From: JAJXSS01 sp964547135 | GTDB lineage: Bacteria > Planctomycetota > Phycisphaerae > Phycisphaerales > Phycisphaeraceae | Length of the DNA stretch: 23,276 nucleotides | NCBI GenBank assembly: GCA_964547135.1 | Contig: CAZJMK010000062.1 | Span: forward strand, 1 to 23,276 | Reading direction: 5' to 3' | Shown: positions 6,574 through 12,922 of the stretch, piece after piece | Position numbering within the stretch: the first letter of the stretch is position 1 | How the letters are laid out: every line of letters begins with the position of its first letter | Translations under genes and position numbers: made by a program | The notes under the pieces: model-generated | Seen by the model: the letters and a program-made list of their open reading frames with translations, nothing else | What the model was told of the DNA's origin: nothing | Databases searched by the model: none

Positions 6574-9138
6574 TCAATTTCCCTCATTGCCGTTGGCCGG
6601 CACTTCCTCCAACCCCAGCAATTTCATCACCTGCTCGACACTTTCCGCCTTCTGCAATTGGCTGACGAATTCAGGGTTGTGTATCAGGTGGGCCACGCGG
6701 GTCAGGGTTTGCAGATGCTGCTCATGCGGCAGGTCACGCGGACTCAGCAGCACCAGCATCACATGCACCGGGTTGCGCACCTTGGGGAACACCAAACCTT
6801 CACGACTGACGCCCAGTAAAAGCACCGGCTGTGCTACGTCGGGTATATGCACATGAATCAGCACCGCCCCCGGCGACAGTTCACTGGTGTAACTTCGCCC
6901 CGCTCGAATCACCTGGCGCACCAAAGCCCGTTGTTTGTCACGCTGTTCAGGCAAACCATGTTCCACCAACAGCGTCAGCGCACGTTCATACGTCACCCCC
7001 GACAGTTCCAGCAAAATACCCTGACGCTTGAGCAGTGACATCGGCTGCCTTCCCCCCGCTGCAGCCACATCCATCGGCCCGCTCGTGCTCACCTGTTCAT
7101 TGGGGTACACCACCATGCAACTGATGTCCGCAAACTGCTCCACCAATCGCTGCGGCAGGCTCGCCAGACTGGGGTTCCACGACAACCGCCCTTCACGGGC
7201 TGACAACAACACCACCAGGTCATCAGGTTTGAGCAGGTTGTTGAGTTCCGCTGAAACATGCGTCCATGAATTCAAACCCTGCAACTTTGGTCGCACCTGC
7301 GGCCCTGCGTGCATGTACCTGCGCACCCGGGGCAGACTGTTTTCCATCGCCAACACGTGCATCGTCGCGCCGATCTGCTCCGCCAGGTGACGCAATTCCT
7401 TCTGTGAAAAATTGAACCCGTCTTCGCGTTCCGCCAGCGGCGGCAATAACAGCACCATACGGTTGATCGTGTTCACCGGGTGCATGATGCGACACACGAG
7501 CAACATTTGCGTGCATTGATCGAGCAGTTGATCGAGCACCGAACCGAAAATACGTTCGCTGGTCGTTGCTTCGCCGGTCCAGCCCAGCACCACCGTTGAA
7601 ATGCGCAGTTCGCGCACCGCACGGGTGATGCCGTTGGCCACGTTGAGGTCGATGCGCGTGGCGGGTTGTATGGGCACGTCTGCCGCTGCCGCCTGTATCA
7701 CCGCAAAACTTTGCGTCTTTTCACCGGCAGCCACTTCCTTCTGCGAATCAGGCCCATCGGGCACCACCGTGAGCACATGCACCGGCTCGGTCGATTTGGG
7801 TTGCCTCAGGTAAAAGGCGATGTCCAACAGCGGCCCGGCGTTTTCCGGACTGGCCAGCGGCACCAGAATGCGCTGCGGCGCGTCGCCCTGTTTCACCGGC
7901 GGCTCCTCCTGCAACGCCACCCTTCGACCATATTTTTCCGTGACCCAAGGCCCCAAAATGCACGTGGCCAGAATCATCATGATCGCGCCGTTGAGCACCG
8001 CTTCATCAAACAATCCGATGCGCACCCCCACGAACACCGCCGCCAGCGTTGCTGCCGCCTGATTGACGCTCAGCCCGAACATCACCATGCCCTCGGCTCG
8101 CGTGTAACCCAGCAGCCACTGCGTACTGCGGGCAGCCAGCCACTTGGTGGCAATCACCGTCACCACCATCGTCGCACTCACCAGCAAGGCCCTTGGCTCG
8201 CCCACCAGCACACGCAGGTCCACCAACATGCCCACCGATATCAGAAACATCGGTATGAACAGCACGTTGCCGACGAACTGGATACGGTTCATCAGCGGGC
8301 TGTGATCGGGCACCAGTCGATTGAGTGCCAACCCCGCCAAAAACGCGCCGACGATCGGTTCGATGCCCGCCAGTTCCGCAAAATAGGCACAGGTGAAAAC
8401 CGCGGCCAACACGAATAAAAATTCCGCCGGCCCTTCACCCCCCACGGTCCGAAAAAATCGCTGACCGACCCGCGGCAACACATACAACACGATCACCATG
8501 AACACAGCGATCGACAAACCCAGCTTGATCCAGTAACCCTGGTTGAGTTCGCCGACGGTTCCCGCAGCGATGATCGCTAGCACCAGCAGGGCTGCCGTGT
8601 CGGTGATGAGTGTGCCGCCGACGGTGCTGACCACCGCACGATTTTTCAAAATGCCGAAACGCCCCATCAACTGGTACGGCACCAGCGTGTGCGAGGCAAA
8701 CATACTGGCCAATAAAATCGCCACCGGCCAGGTCATACCCAGCACGTAATACCCCACCAACATGCCCAGCCCCTGCGGCAGAATGAACGTCAAAAACCCG
8801 AACAACCCGCTGTGCAGTTTGTATTGATTGAACAACCGCAGGTTGATTTCCAGCCCAGCCGTAAACATGATGTAAAGCAGCCCGACCGACCCGAACAGCT
8901 TCATCGCATCGCCGCGCTCGATTAGATTCAACGCATTGGGGCCGACGACCAACCCCGCCAGAATCAAACCGATCAGCCCCGGTATGCGAAATCGCTCCGC
9001 CAGCATCGGTGCAAACAAAATCACCAGCATCAGCAAAGCAAACACCAGCACCGGGTTGGTCACCGGCAACTGCGCATAATGCGCCTCTGCCCACTGCCAC
9101 AGGTCATTCATGATTTGCAAAAGCTCTGACCCATTCAT
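6574..9138 (-). CDS. Kef-type cation/proton antiporter fused to USP-like and PTS IIA-like domains
   Basis: 854 residues. Residues 28-405 are a CPA2 (KefB/GerN-like) Na+ or K+/H+ exchanger: FRIPGLIGLILAGLVVGP, a TLITDTAALL segment with Asp180 in the expected ion-binding helix, and GIEPIVGAFLAGLALNR at 258-274. Residues 421-551 and about 560-677 look like two universal stress protein (USP)-type domains (RILVPLASPENAGPLLD, TTSERIFGSVLDQLLDQC). Residues 698-842 resemble a PTS EIIA type-2 domain, with His762 in AVLIHVH at the position of the phosphorylated His. Such a domain would let PTS phosphorylation or a nucleotide signal control ion exchange (inference). KTN/RCK domains usual in Kef are absent. 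Cation specificity is unknown. Confidence 0.88.
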   Translation of the reverse strand: MNGSELLQIMNDLWQWAEAHYAQLPVTNPVLVFALLMLVILFAPMLAERFRIPGLIGLILAGLVVGPNALNLIERGDAMKLFGSVGLLYIMFTAGLEINLRLFNQYKLHSGLFGFLTFILPQGLGMLVGYYVLGMTWPVAILLASMFASHTLVPYQLMGRFGILKNRAVVSTVGGTLITDTAALLVLAIIAAGTVGELNQGYWIKLGLSIAVFMVIVLYVLPRVGQRFFRTVGGEGPAEFLFVLAAVFTCAYFAELAGIEPIVGAFLAGLALNRLVPDHSPLMNRIQFVGNVLFIPMFLISVGMLVDLRVLVGEPRALLVSATMVVTVIATKWLAARSTQWLLGYTRAEGMVMFGLSVNQAAATLAAVFVGVRIGLFDEAVLNGAIMMILATCILGPWVTEKYGRRVALQEEPPVKQGDAPQRILVPLASPENAGPLLDIAFYLRQPKSTEPVHVLTVVPDGPDSQKEVAAGEKTQSFAVIQAAAADVPIQPATRIDLNVANGITRAVRELRISTVVLGWTGEATTSERIFGSVLDQLLDQCTQMLLVCRIMHPVNTINRMVLLLPPLAEREDGFNFSQKELRHLAEQIGATMHVLAMENSLPRVRRYMHAGPQVRPKLQGLNSWTHVSAELNNLLKPDDLVVLLSAREGRLSWNPSLASLPQRLVEQFADISCMVVYPNEQVSTSGPMDVAAAGGRQPMSLLKRQGILLELSGVTYERALTLLVEHGLPEQRDKQRALVRQVIRAGRSYTSELSPGAVLIHVHIPDVAQPVLLLGVSREGLVFPKVRNPVHVMLVLLSPRDLPHEQHLQTLTRVAHLIHNPEFVSQLQKAESVEQVMKLLGLEEVPANGNEGN

Positions 9139-9559
9139 GTGCCTAGCTTAACAAACTGTGCGCAGTCACCCAATCATCCATCGGGTGGGTATTCTGCGTC
9201 GTCAATCGGCTGGTCAGCAAGTCGGTTCACGAAGTGCATGTGGCCCAGTGGCCCAATGCCGGAAACAAGCCGAGTACGAGCGGCGCAACCGCGAGGGCTC
9301 GGTTATTCTGCGGTTACCAGCGCAAGGAGTCATCTGACTCATGCGAAAGGAGTGCGGACGCGATTCAATTCGCTGCACTTGAATGGGTTCCGCTCCATCA
9401 GCTTCATGCGACCACGCCTTGCGCAAGAATCGACAATCGCAATAATGCCTCATATCGCTTGACATGTCATTTCCTTGCAGTACATTCCCGATGATGTCGC
9501 CACATCTTCCGGCCACGTTAACCGGATGGCGGCGCAGTCGAATCATAGTTAGCGGGATC
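9139..9559. other. Gene-free stretch left of the cassette array
   Basis: About 420 bases in which I see no convincing gene; frames on both strands lack family resemblance and a ribosome binding site. It carries GCTTAAC (9146-9152), a good match to an attC inverse core, a stem-loop at 9270-9302 (CCGAG/CTCGG outside GCGG/CCGC), and GTTAGCG at 9548-9554, a possible attC core just before the first cassette ORF. It may hold a decayed cassette together with the antiporter promoter. No integrase or attI can be identified. Confidence 0.5.
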
Positions 9560-9934
9560 ATGAAGTACCGTGCGATATGCCCTGCCTGCGGTTCGCGCCT
9601 TGCACGGTCGCACTATTACCAATTCGGACGCAATCACTGCGAACACTGCCAAGCGACGATCAAGCCTCGGGCCAGTTGGGAGTGGATCGGCACCACGCCA
9701 TTTTCAATTGTCATGGTCGTTGGTTTTGTTCTCGCACTTCTCGGCGTGGTCACTTGGCTCTGGGCCTTCTCAGTCACCACGCTCATTCTGCTTGCCGGGT
9801 ACTTGGTGTTTCCTTGGGTCACACCCTACGACCTTGTGACGCGCGGCGAGCGTTGCCGAAAATGCGGCTACGACCTCTATGGTAGTATCAGTTTGAGATG
9901 TCCCGAATGCGGACATGAACAGAAGATCCGCTAA
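9560..9934 (+). CDS. Cassette ORF 1: two-helix membrane protein with zinc ribbons at both ends
   Basis: 124 residues, function unknown. Seen: CPAC at 7-10 and CEHC at 27-30, likely one zinc site; two membrane helices at about 47-65 and 70-88; and a second ribbon CRKCGYDLYGS...CPECG at 99-118. The second motif is a familiar planctomycete signature, so the cassette was probably captured from a planctomycete genome. Both ribbons should face the cytoplasm. The start is set at 9560; an in-frame ATG at 9464 would add 32 residues but lies beyond the likely cassette border at 9548. The stop is the TAA of the following attC inverse core. Confidence 0.75.
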   Translation: MKYRAICPACGSRLARSHYYQFGRNHCEHCQATIKPRASWEWIGTTPFSIVMVVGFVLALLGVVTWLWAFSVTTLILLAGYLVFPWVTPYDLVTRGERCRKCGYDLYGSISLRCPECGHEQKIR

Positions 9935-10054
9935 CCAGCGGCTGCAGGCGACCCCGCCACGGCGGGTAAACTTTGACGCCCACGAGTAGAATAATGTTGT
10001 CGGTTGGCCGCCTGCTTCCGCGGGCGGCCGGCAACTGAGCCTTTTGCGTTATTT
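9928..10054 (+). repeat. attC-like site 1 (partly decayed)
   Basis: CGCTAAC as inverse core, CGGCTGCAGGCG as left arm, a long loop with GGCCGCC/GGCGGCC and CCCGCC/GGCGGG hairpins, CAACTGAGCC as right arm, and a terminal GTTATTT (10048-10054). It is nearly identical to site 3 over about 120 bases, but the left arm has lost two to three pairs and the core is poor. Crossover would fall after G10048. Confidence 0.7.
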
Positions 10055-10068
10055 CGTCCGGGACCTCC

Positions 10069-10680
10069 ATGATCCGATACAACCCGCCAAAGTCACAGGT
10101 TTGGGGTCATCAGGTCAGCAGGTTGACGGCTACGGCCATCGTTGAGCGATGTCTCAGCTTTCTCGCCTCGCACTGTGTGGTTATCAACTCGCAACCGTCA
10201 GAATTGATGATCGGGTGGAACGACGGTCCGTGCGCCGGAGTTGCCGAGGAAGTCGCACACGATGTGGACCACACGCTTGGGCGGCCGACCGCCGTCAACG
10301 AGATACCGGGCGGCGACGGGAGGCTGTTCCACCAGCGCCGTTGGCCATTCTCGGCCGAGCATCTCCTGTTCGTCGCAAGACGGTTTGACCAGATGGCTGA
10401 AGCTCTGAAGACGCAGGACGTTGTCGCGCAGTCGAGCACATTCTGGATGTTTGCGTGGCGCGACGAGCCCGCGCCGTTACGCCCGATGGAGTCGCCGGGC
10501 GGAATGCTCGGCGTGCATCTCAGCCGTCCGCACCGGATCACAACCATGTTTTCGTTCCGCGATCTCGACAAGTATGCGGCCGTCAAAGCTGCGCTGAGTG
10601 GCCTTGAGTTGGTTGAATTGTCGGACAAGCACCTACGCCCAACGGTCGGCCCGCCTGCGGCCAAGCGGCGGGCGAAATAA
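10069..10680 (+). CDS. Cassette ORF 2: hypothetical protein
   Basis: 203 residues; I do not recognise the family. It appears soluble, with no signal peptide or membrane helix. There is an acidic/His patch EEVAHDVDHTLG around 60-71, a Trp/Phe-rich centre (STFWMFAWRDEP) and a basic C-terminus (AAKRRAK). It begins about 20 bases past the core of attC site 1 and ends on the TAA of the next inverse core, which supports this strand and frame over the 184-codon frame on the opposite strand. The ribosome binding site is weak (CGGGACCTCC before ATG). Confidence 0.65.
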   Translation: MIRYNPPKSQVWGHQVSRLTATAIVERCLSFLASHCVVINSQPSELMIGWNDGPCAGVAEEVAHDVDHTLGRPTAVNEIPGGDGRLFHQRRWPFSAEHLLFVARRFDQMAEALKTQDVVAQSSTFWMFAWRDEPAPLRPMESPGGMLGVHLSRPHRITTMFSFRDLDKYAAVKAALSGLELVELSDKHLRPTVGPPAAKRRAK

Positions 10681-10727
10681 CTCGCCGCTACACAGGACCG
10701 CGGCCAGTGAACGGCACTACGTTAGGG
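10675..10727 (+). repeat. attC-like site 2 (short)
   Basis: TAAC of the inverse core overlaps the stop of ORF 2. Arms GCCGCTACAC and GTGAACGGC pair with one unpaired base and one mismatch around a loop containing CCGCGG, and the core GTTAGGG is at 10721-10727. At 53 bases it is much shorter than sites 1 and 3. A longer reading starting at GCCCAAC (about 10637-10643) is possible. Confidence 0.6.
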
Positions 10728-10737
10728 GGCTCGTTCA

Positions 10738-11094
10738 ATGACGCATGATAACTTTTACCGACGCCCTTACCTGTTCGCGGTTGCGGGGTTGTTCACTGTT
10801 CTCTGCGGGCTTTCGAGCTTGCGGTACATCTGGCTCAACATTGCCGGGGATGCCTCGATCGCCCCTTGGACGCAGTTCCTGTGCTTCGCCCTGACCGCGA
10901 GCTCCGCGACCTACTTCTTCCGACCACGCATCGGCTTTTTCCTGATGCTTGCGATCACCCTGCTCGTGTTGCTCGTCGAAGCTCCTGCCGGGCCACCTGC
11001 CACCGTCGCTTTCTGGCTTGGTGTGCTCGCCTTGTTCTTGCTGCCCTTAGCCGTTACCTTCTTCCACCGCCACCTAACCACCGGCTGCAGTTGA
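10738..11094 (+). CDS. Cassette ORF 3: small integral membrane protein
   Basis: 118 residues with four likely membrane helices (about 12-34, 44-59, 63-82, 88-109) and short loops; family not recognised. It is the only cassette here with a strong ribosome binding site: AGGGGG at 10724-10729, eight bases before ATG, which is part of the attC core GTTAGGGGG. Its frame misses the TAA of the next inverse core and stops at the TGA inside the left arm of attC site 3, so its last five residues (LTTGCS region) are encoded by attC. Small helical membrane proteins are frequent in cassette arrays. Confidence 0.7.
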   Translation: MTHDNFYRRPYLFAVAGLFTVLCGLSSLRYIWLNIAGDASIAPWTQFLCFALTASSATYFFRPRIGFFLMLAITLLVLLVEAPAGPPATVAFWLGVLALFLLPLAVTFFHRHLTTGCS

Positions 11095-11198
11095 CCCCGC
11101 CACGGCGGGTAAACTTTGACGCCCGCGAGTAGAATAATGTTGTCGATTGGCCGCCTGCTCCCGCGGGCGGCCGGCAACTGAGCCGATTTACGTTAGGG
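11072..11198 (+). repeat. attC site 3 (best preserved)
   Basis: Inverse core ACCTAAC (11072-11078), three-base spacer, left arm CGGCTGCAGTTG (11082-11093), long loop, right arm CAACTGAGCCG (11175-11185), six-base spacer, core GTTAGGG (11192-11198). The arms pair at 11 positions with exactly one extra G (11087) left out, the extrahelical base that orients integron recombination. CCTAAC/GTTAGG pair perfectly. The loop holds two further hairpins: CCCGCC/GGCGGG and GGCCGCC/GGCGGCC (11149-11155 with 11166-11172). Confidence 0.85.
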
Positions 11199-11224
11199 AG
11201 CAGATGGACGTCCGAGGATTTATC

Positions 11225-11677
11225 ATGCCCAGCCGCATCGTCGGCCTGTTGTTCTTGCTGCCGGCTCTTCTGACTGCCGGCTTGTCGGTCTGGTTCTACA
11301 CGTCCACCTCATCATTCCTTCGGAGCGCGGTGACGGTTCCAGGCGTGGTTACCGAGGTGAGGCCATCGAGCGGCAGTGACGGGACGACTTACCACTCGGT
11401 GTTCGAGTTCAGCGGCACCGACGGAGTTAAGCGTCAATCTGTGACAAGCTGGTCGAGCAACCCGCCCGCTCATGTGGTGGGCGATAAGGTCGAAGTGCTT
11501 TATTCTCCTACGGACCCGAGTGATGTTCGGTTGCGGAGTTTCATGGGACTCTGGTTCGGCAGCGTGCTTTGCGCGGCAATGACGATCATGCCATTCGTCA
11601 TGGCGTGTGTCTTTATTTGGCTCGTCCCGTTTACAATCCGGCGAGTATGGCCTGCGTCGCCAGCGGCTGCTCCCTAA
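11225..11677 (+). CDS. Cassette ORF 4: DUF3592-like membrane protein
   Basis: 150 residues. An N-terminal membrane helix (about 5-27), a compact domain at about 36-100 (VPGVVTEVRP...YHSVFEFSGTDG...PPAHVVGDKVEVLYSPTDPSDVRL), and a second long hydrophobic stretch (about 107-138). The V-G-x-V...G-D-x-V-x-V-x-Y-x-P-x-x-P pattern is that of DUF3592, a family of unknown function. I start at 11225 because GAGG lies seven bases upstream; ATG at 11204 is closer to the cassette border but only three bases from its GGAG. The stop TAA is part of CCCTAAC, the inverse core of the truncated attC site 4. Confidence 0.75.
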   Translation: MPSRIVGLLFLLPALLTAGLSVWFYTSTSSFLRSAVTVPGVVTEVRPSSGSDGTTYHSVFEFSGTDGVKRQSVTSWSSNPPAHVVGDKVEVLYSPTDPSDVRLRSFMGLWFGSVLCAAMTIMPFVMACVFIWLVPFTIRRVWPASPAAAP

Positions 11678-11710
11678 CCACCGGCTGCAGTTGACCCCGC
11701 CACGGCGAGG
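11672..11710 (+). repeat. Truncated attC-like site 4
   Basis: CCCTAAC, then the same left arm CGGCTGCAGTTG and inner hairpin start as site 3 up to about 11708, after which similarity stops. No right arm or GTTAGGG core follows before the next gene. It marks the broken right end of the array. Confidence 0.75.
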
Positions 11711-11718
11711 TTTTCAAC

Positions 11719-11733
11719 TCTCCCGGAGGGAGA
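11719..11733. repeat. REP-like hairpin fragment at the array edge
   Basis: TCTCCC-GGA-GGGAGA, the core of the palindrome at 16605-16625 in the other orientation, starting about ten bases past the point where attC site 4 is cut off. Confidence 0.6.
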
Positions 11734-11806
11734 AGGGGCGCAAGACGCTACACTCGAACTCAAACCACGCTATCCGTTCACCGTACTCTTGATCCGACAC
11801 TGGCTG

Positions 11807-12853
11807 CTACATCGCATCACGCACCGTCCGTTTCCCCGCGCGACGGTCCTCATATTGCTGCGCGATCCAGTGATAGGTTTTGGTCAGTCCGTCACGCAGC
11901 GTCGTGCTCGGCTGCCAGTTGAGTACCTGCTGAATCATCGTGTTGTCACTGTTCCGCCCCGCCACACCTTTGGGGGCGCTCAAGTCATACTGCCGATTCA
12001 GCTTGATGCCCCCGATTTCCTCCGCCAATGTCACCAACTGGTTGATCGACACCATTTCATTCGAACCCAAATTGATCGGCGTCGCATTGAGCCTTTCACA
12101 GTGCATGATCATGTCGATGCCCTGCACACAATCATCAATGAACATGAAACTGCGCGTCTGTGAACCATCGCCCCAAATGGTGATGTCATGCTCACCGCTC
12201 GCCTTGGCGTCAATCACCTTGCGACAGATCGCTGCCGGTGCCTTTTCACGTCCCCCGTCCCACGTACCGTTCGGCCCGTACACGTTATGAAACCTTGCAA
12301 TGGCGGTGAACAATCCGCGCTCGGCTGTGTATTCCTGACAGAACATTTCGCTCATCAACTTTTCCCATCCGTAGCCGCGCTCCGCCCTGGCCGGGTACGC
12401 ATCGCTTTCCTTGAGTGCCCGGCAAGCCGTGTCCTTCTGCAAATCGGTGTTGTAAACACAGGCTGACGACGCGAAAAAGTAACGCTTGGCCCCGGCACGA
12501 TTCGCTGCTTCGATCAAGTGCGTGTTGATCAATATGCTGCGCAGGCAGGCAATGCGAAACCGTTCGATGAAACCCATGCCGCCCATGTCGGCTGCGAAGT
12601 TGTACACCTCCGCTGCATTTTCACAGGCTCGCTCACAATTCACCCGTTCCGACAAATCCAGGCAAATATTTTCAACCCCCGGCGTGACCTGATACCAATC
12701 CGCCAACGGCTTTTTGTCCACCGCACGCAGCCGGGTGAACCCTTTTTCATGAAAGTAACGCACCAGTGATCCGCCGATGAACCCCCCCGCACCGGTGATC
12801 AACACGACCTCATCTTTCCGACAGGCGTTGGTAAAATTCGAGGCCAGTTTCAT
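11807..12853 (-). CDS. GDP-mannose 3,5-epimerase-like NAD-dependent epimerase
   Basis: 348 residues, extended SDR family. Seen: NAD-binding TGAGGFIGG (20-28), FAADMGGMGFI, catalytic Tyr161/Lys165 in YGWEKL, and the two residues typical of the 3,5-epimerase, Cys132 in SSACVY and Lys204 in GGREKAPAA. Long stretches (RFHNVYGPNGTWDGGREKAP, WGDGSQTRSF, NSDN) closely match the plant enzyme that converts GDP-mannose to GDP-L-galactose. In bacteria such enzymes feed surface polysaccharide or L-galactose sugars (inference). The start is at 12853, where GGAG lies seven bases upstream; an ATG 15 bases earlier lacks this. It follows the MFS gene by 69 bases, a likely operon, and its 3' end faces the cassette array. 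Confidence 0.9.
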   Translation of the reverse strand: MKLASNFTNACRKDEVVLITGAGGFIGGSLVRYFHEKGFTRLRAVDKKPLADWYQVTPGVENICLDLSERVNCERACENAAEVYNFAADMGGMGFIERFRIACLRSILINTHLIEAANRAGAKRYFFASSACVYNTDLQKDTACRALKESDAYPARAERGYGWEKLMSEMFCQEYTAERGLFTAIARFHNVYGPNGTWDGGREKAPAAICRKVIDAKASGEHDITIWGDGSQTRSFMFIDDCVQGIDMIMHCERLNATPINLGSNEMVSINQLVTLAEEIGGIKLNRQYDLSAPKGVAGRNSDNTMIQQVLNWQPSTTLRDGLTKTYHWIAQQYEDRRAGKRTVRDAM

Positions 12854-12922
12854 GAGCCGACTCCGCATGGTGACTTACCATCATCATCGGCAGCCCGCCG
12901 GTTTCCACATCAGACTTCACCA

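Larger units (their letters stand above)
9548..11710 (+). mobile_element. Integron cassette array without integrase (CALIN-like)
   Basis: Four short plus-strand ORFs are set between long minus-strand gene runs, each followed by an attC-like site: 9928-10054, 10675-10727, 11072-11198 and a truncated one at 11672-11710. Three ORF stop codons are the TAA of the inverse core TAAC, and cores GTTAGGG or GTTAGCG precede three of the four ORFs. These are the hallmarks of gene cassettes. No tyrosine recombinase of the IntI type lies in the window, so the array is either mobilised in trans or immobile. Base usage is balanced, while the flanking genes have a C-rich plus strand, which fits foreign origin. 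Confidence 0.8.

Noticed and set aside
9139..9462. 107-codon plus-strand frame left of the cassettes
   Set aside because: No ribosome binding site, no family resemblance and shadow-like composition; it probably covers decayed DNA and the antiporter promoter.
10110..10664. 184-codon minus-strand frame opposite cassette ORF 2
   Set aside because: The plus-strand frame ends on the attC TAA and begins just past the previous core, as expected of a cassette; the minus frame has neither property.
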